This document shows, one piece after another, positions 8,851 through 20,000 of a DNA stretch of 20,000 nucleotides. The notes below the pieces were generated by a model. The model saw only the letters and a program-made list of their open reading frames with translations. It did no database searches and was not told the DNA's origin. Position numbers and translations under genes: made by a program. Numbering within the stretch: position 1 is the first letter of the stretch; every line of letters begins with the position of its first letter. This DNA comes from Priapulus caudatus (taxonomy: Eukaryota > Priapulida > Priapulimorpha > Priapulimorphida > Priapulidae), in the NCBI RefSeq assembly GCF_000485595.1, contig NW_014577595.1, positions 1,858 through 21,857 of the forward strand, given 5' to 3'.

Positions 8851-8893
8851 TGCAGAGCCATGTGAAGAGATCGACATTACCTGTGTATATTGA

Positions 8894-9828
8894 ATGAAAT
8901 TATTTAATACATATAGGTTTATGGTCGTACTACATTTTCTATACACAACGCTAGCATTTTTATTATCGCTAGACTATGTTCATATACTTGTATTATAGAT
9001 TTGGGTGCAATAGCTATACTGTTATTGCTACTCTGCTGTTGGTATTAACGTTTGCTAGTTACAGTTATGTTTCCCATTCTCTGAGCTGTTGTATAGTATC
9101 AGGAATGCACATATGCGCGCTTGTATTCGAATATTTTTCTTCTAATTAGTAAAGCTCGTTTAATAATACTAGTAATATAGGCATATTCCCGATGTAAATC
9201 CTCGAATCCTTTCTTATATTAAGAACAGAATAACGTTATGTAACTGCACATAGCACTTATCATTGGAATGTAGAAGTTATATTATATTATCCAATAGTAT
9301 AGTAGTGTATTAGTAAATAAATAAATTCATCTATACTATCGAATTGTCGAGTTGATTTCAACGTGCAATCGGCGGGCACACCTCACAGATTAAATTCTAC
9401 ACTAACATACACTAATGCGATTGAAAGGGGCAATGCACGCTTTTAAATTATTGTTCCCGATAGATGGCGGGACGACAGATTTAATGTCTCGTAACCTATG
9501 CTCGTAACTCTCGTTGATAGTTAATGGGAGATTTGGTGCTGCATGTTTTTTTTCTACGAGCTTTACGTTGAGTACATTTTGACATACTTAAACGCCGTTC
9601 TGAAAAAAATTGTCACATGCGTGTAGAAACATTCTATTATGTACTTTCTTGGCAACCATGGTTGTTAAAGGGTGAGACGGGCCATATTCTGAGCAATTCA
9701 AAGGGACGTAAGAGGTGGGGGGGGGGAATTCCGTGACTTAGGGTCATTTAGATCTTCTAAGTCTTTATTTCATTTTAACCAAACTGAAGGAAGCGCAGCC
9801 TCATCGCCAATCTCAGAGGCTGCACAAT
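8894..9828. other. Intergenic DNA, nothing recognised
   Basis: AT-rich sequence between CCDC157 and FAM102. No conserved frame, RNA gene or complete mobile element is visible. It contains the AATAAA pair at 9316-9325, a G-run near 9717-9726 and an ATGGCGGG (YY1-like) motif near 9465. Confidence 0.5.
9316..9325 (+). promoter_or_regulatory. Two overlapping AATAAA hexamers
   Basis: Overlapping AATAAA at 9316 and 9320 are the first canonical polyadenylation signals I found downstream of the CCDC157 stop. Use would give a 3' UTR of about 1.2 kb including the TCCG microsatellite. Confidence 0.3.
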
Positions 9829-10154
9829 GTACCTAGTCGTAGGAAATCTCCCTGTAGCATGGCGGTAGACCACTATTTATTTATTCTCCATAGTATAGTA
9901 AGACCATTGTCACTGCTTTGTAATGATATGGTGCAGAGTTGTCCTCGGTTACGCTACATTAATGAATGTTAAATCAGCCACTATGTGGCGATATGCCTTT
10001 TCCATGATATATGGAGCTGTATGTCCAGCCTTTACAAAAATATGCACTTTTGTACAATATACAATTATACAATATATATATACAAAAGAGCACATACCGA
10101 CCAGTCACTTTAATAATCATAAGGTACCTAGTCGTACCAAATATTCCTGTAGCA
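9829..10154. repeat. 31-bp direct repeat pair, 295 bp apart
   Basis: GTACCTAGTCGTA-NN-AAAT-NNN-CCTGTAGCA occurs at 9829-9859 and 10124-10154 in the same orientation, identical at 27 of 31 positions. Open frames here have no recognisable similarity. It may be the ends of a decayed repeat or a local duplication. Confidence 0.6.
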
Positions 10155-10759
10155 ATGTGAAACACCCCTGTGTCTGGGAAACTACACAATATTTCGTTGA
10201 AATTATGCCTTTCAAATGTTGAGCAAATATCTCTCGTAGTAGTTTAACATGACTATACGTACAGCCCTCCTCTCCCCCTTTAATAATGATAGAATCCCCA
10301 AGTTTCCTTGGATGACGTAACACTGGTTGGGCGATGTATGTCTCATGTGTCTTATAATAAAAATACTGTACGGCTGTACCAACTTTACCAAGTAAATGAA
10401 CATAGTACTTTGTTGAAAAAGTTATTTTCAATTAGAGAGCGCATACACATGGGTAGTATAATATTAAGGTTCTCTATTCGAATTTCTCACTATAATAATA
10501 ATAACGCTTACTCTTACCAAACATGTCTCATCACGATATCTCATCACGATTTCTATTCGCGCATGTGTAGTATTTTCCAATTATTTAGTGTAAAAATATA
10601 CGTTTGAAATGAGAAGGACACATTCGTCGCAGTAGCTTGACTTCAAAATTAAATCCCAATGCTCTCTGTATCTTTCATCTTACTTATATCTTTATCTCGC
10701 TATTATTTAGCGCATTCCCATTATTTTGAGCTCAGTAGTAAGCTCAGTAGTAAAGTCTT

Positions 10760-10760
<1 letters not shown>
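10155..10760. other. Intergenic DNA upstream of FAM102, nothing recognised
   Basis: AT-rich, with a 12-bp tandem duplication GCTCAGTAGTAA near 10730-10753. Short open frames on both strands show no conserved protein sequence. Confidence 0.45.

Positions 10761-20000
<9,240 letters not shown>

Noticed and set aside
8814-8893. Functional tRNA-Glu gene
   Set aside because: Anticodon stem does not pair, no B box, no closing acceptor stem.
1852-9106. 15-mer TATAGTATCAGGAAT shared by CCDC157 intron 2 (1852) and the intergenic region (9092)
   Set aside because: The match does not extend, and a 15-bp coincidence is not surprising in an AT-rich window of this size.

Overview
This looks like nuclear DNA from an animal, most likely a marine or other aquatic invertebrate; I cannot place it below Metazoa. 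Short coding exons with GT-AG introns are spread through AT-rich, repeat-rich DNA, and both recognisable genes are animal families. No bacterial or organellar features are visible. Both genes lie on the + strand, head to tail.

Gene 1 (1347-8152) is a complete 14-exon gene for a CCDC157-type coiled-coil protein. Assembling the exons by splice sites and phase gives 2,520 nt, or 839 residues plus a stop, with no frame conflict. It consists of a conserved N-terminal segment, a long coiled coil, a conserved LVEYPDL-type segment and a low-complexity Ser/Thr-rich tail. An 86-nt exon (13) sets the frame of the last exon, so skipping it would truncate the protein.

Gene 2 starts at 11637 and runs off the right edge. 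It is a FAM102 (EEIG1; C. elegans sym-3) gene encoding the start of an NT-C2 domain. Only coding exons 1 (11637-11785) and 2 (19488-19608) are present, separated by a 7.7 kb intron.

Layout: 1-1346, upstream DNA with small inverted repeats and a putative promoter; 1347-8152, CCDC157; 8153 to about 10760, 3' flank and intergenic DNA with a TCCG microsatellite, a tRNA-Glu-like remnant and short repeats; about 10760-11636, CG-rich putative promoter and 5' UTR of FAM102; 11786-19487, the long FAM102 intron, rich in simple repeats and palindromes; 19609-20000, the start of FAM102 intron 2, filled by a minisatellite.

The most unusual structure is a set of three elements of about 370-390 bp (about 3247-3635, 3797-4170, 11805-12174). 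They share hAT-like terminal inverted repeats (CAGGGGTCGAAATT-type), but each has a different interior built from its own reiterated short motif. Two fill much of CCDC157 intron 5, one of them ending 39 bp before a splice acceptor; the third starts 19 bp after a FAM102 donor. A second family of short hairpins (ATCAAGAG...CTCTTGAT) occurs four times. I see no functional link between the two genes beyond adjacency.
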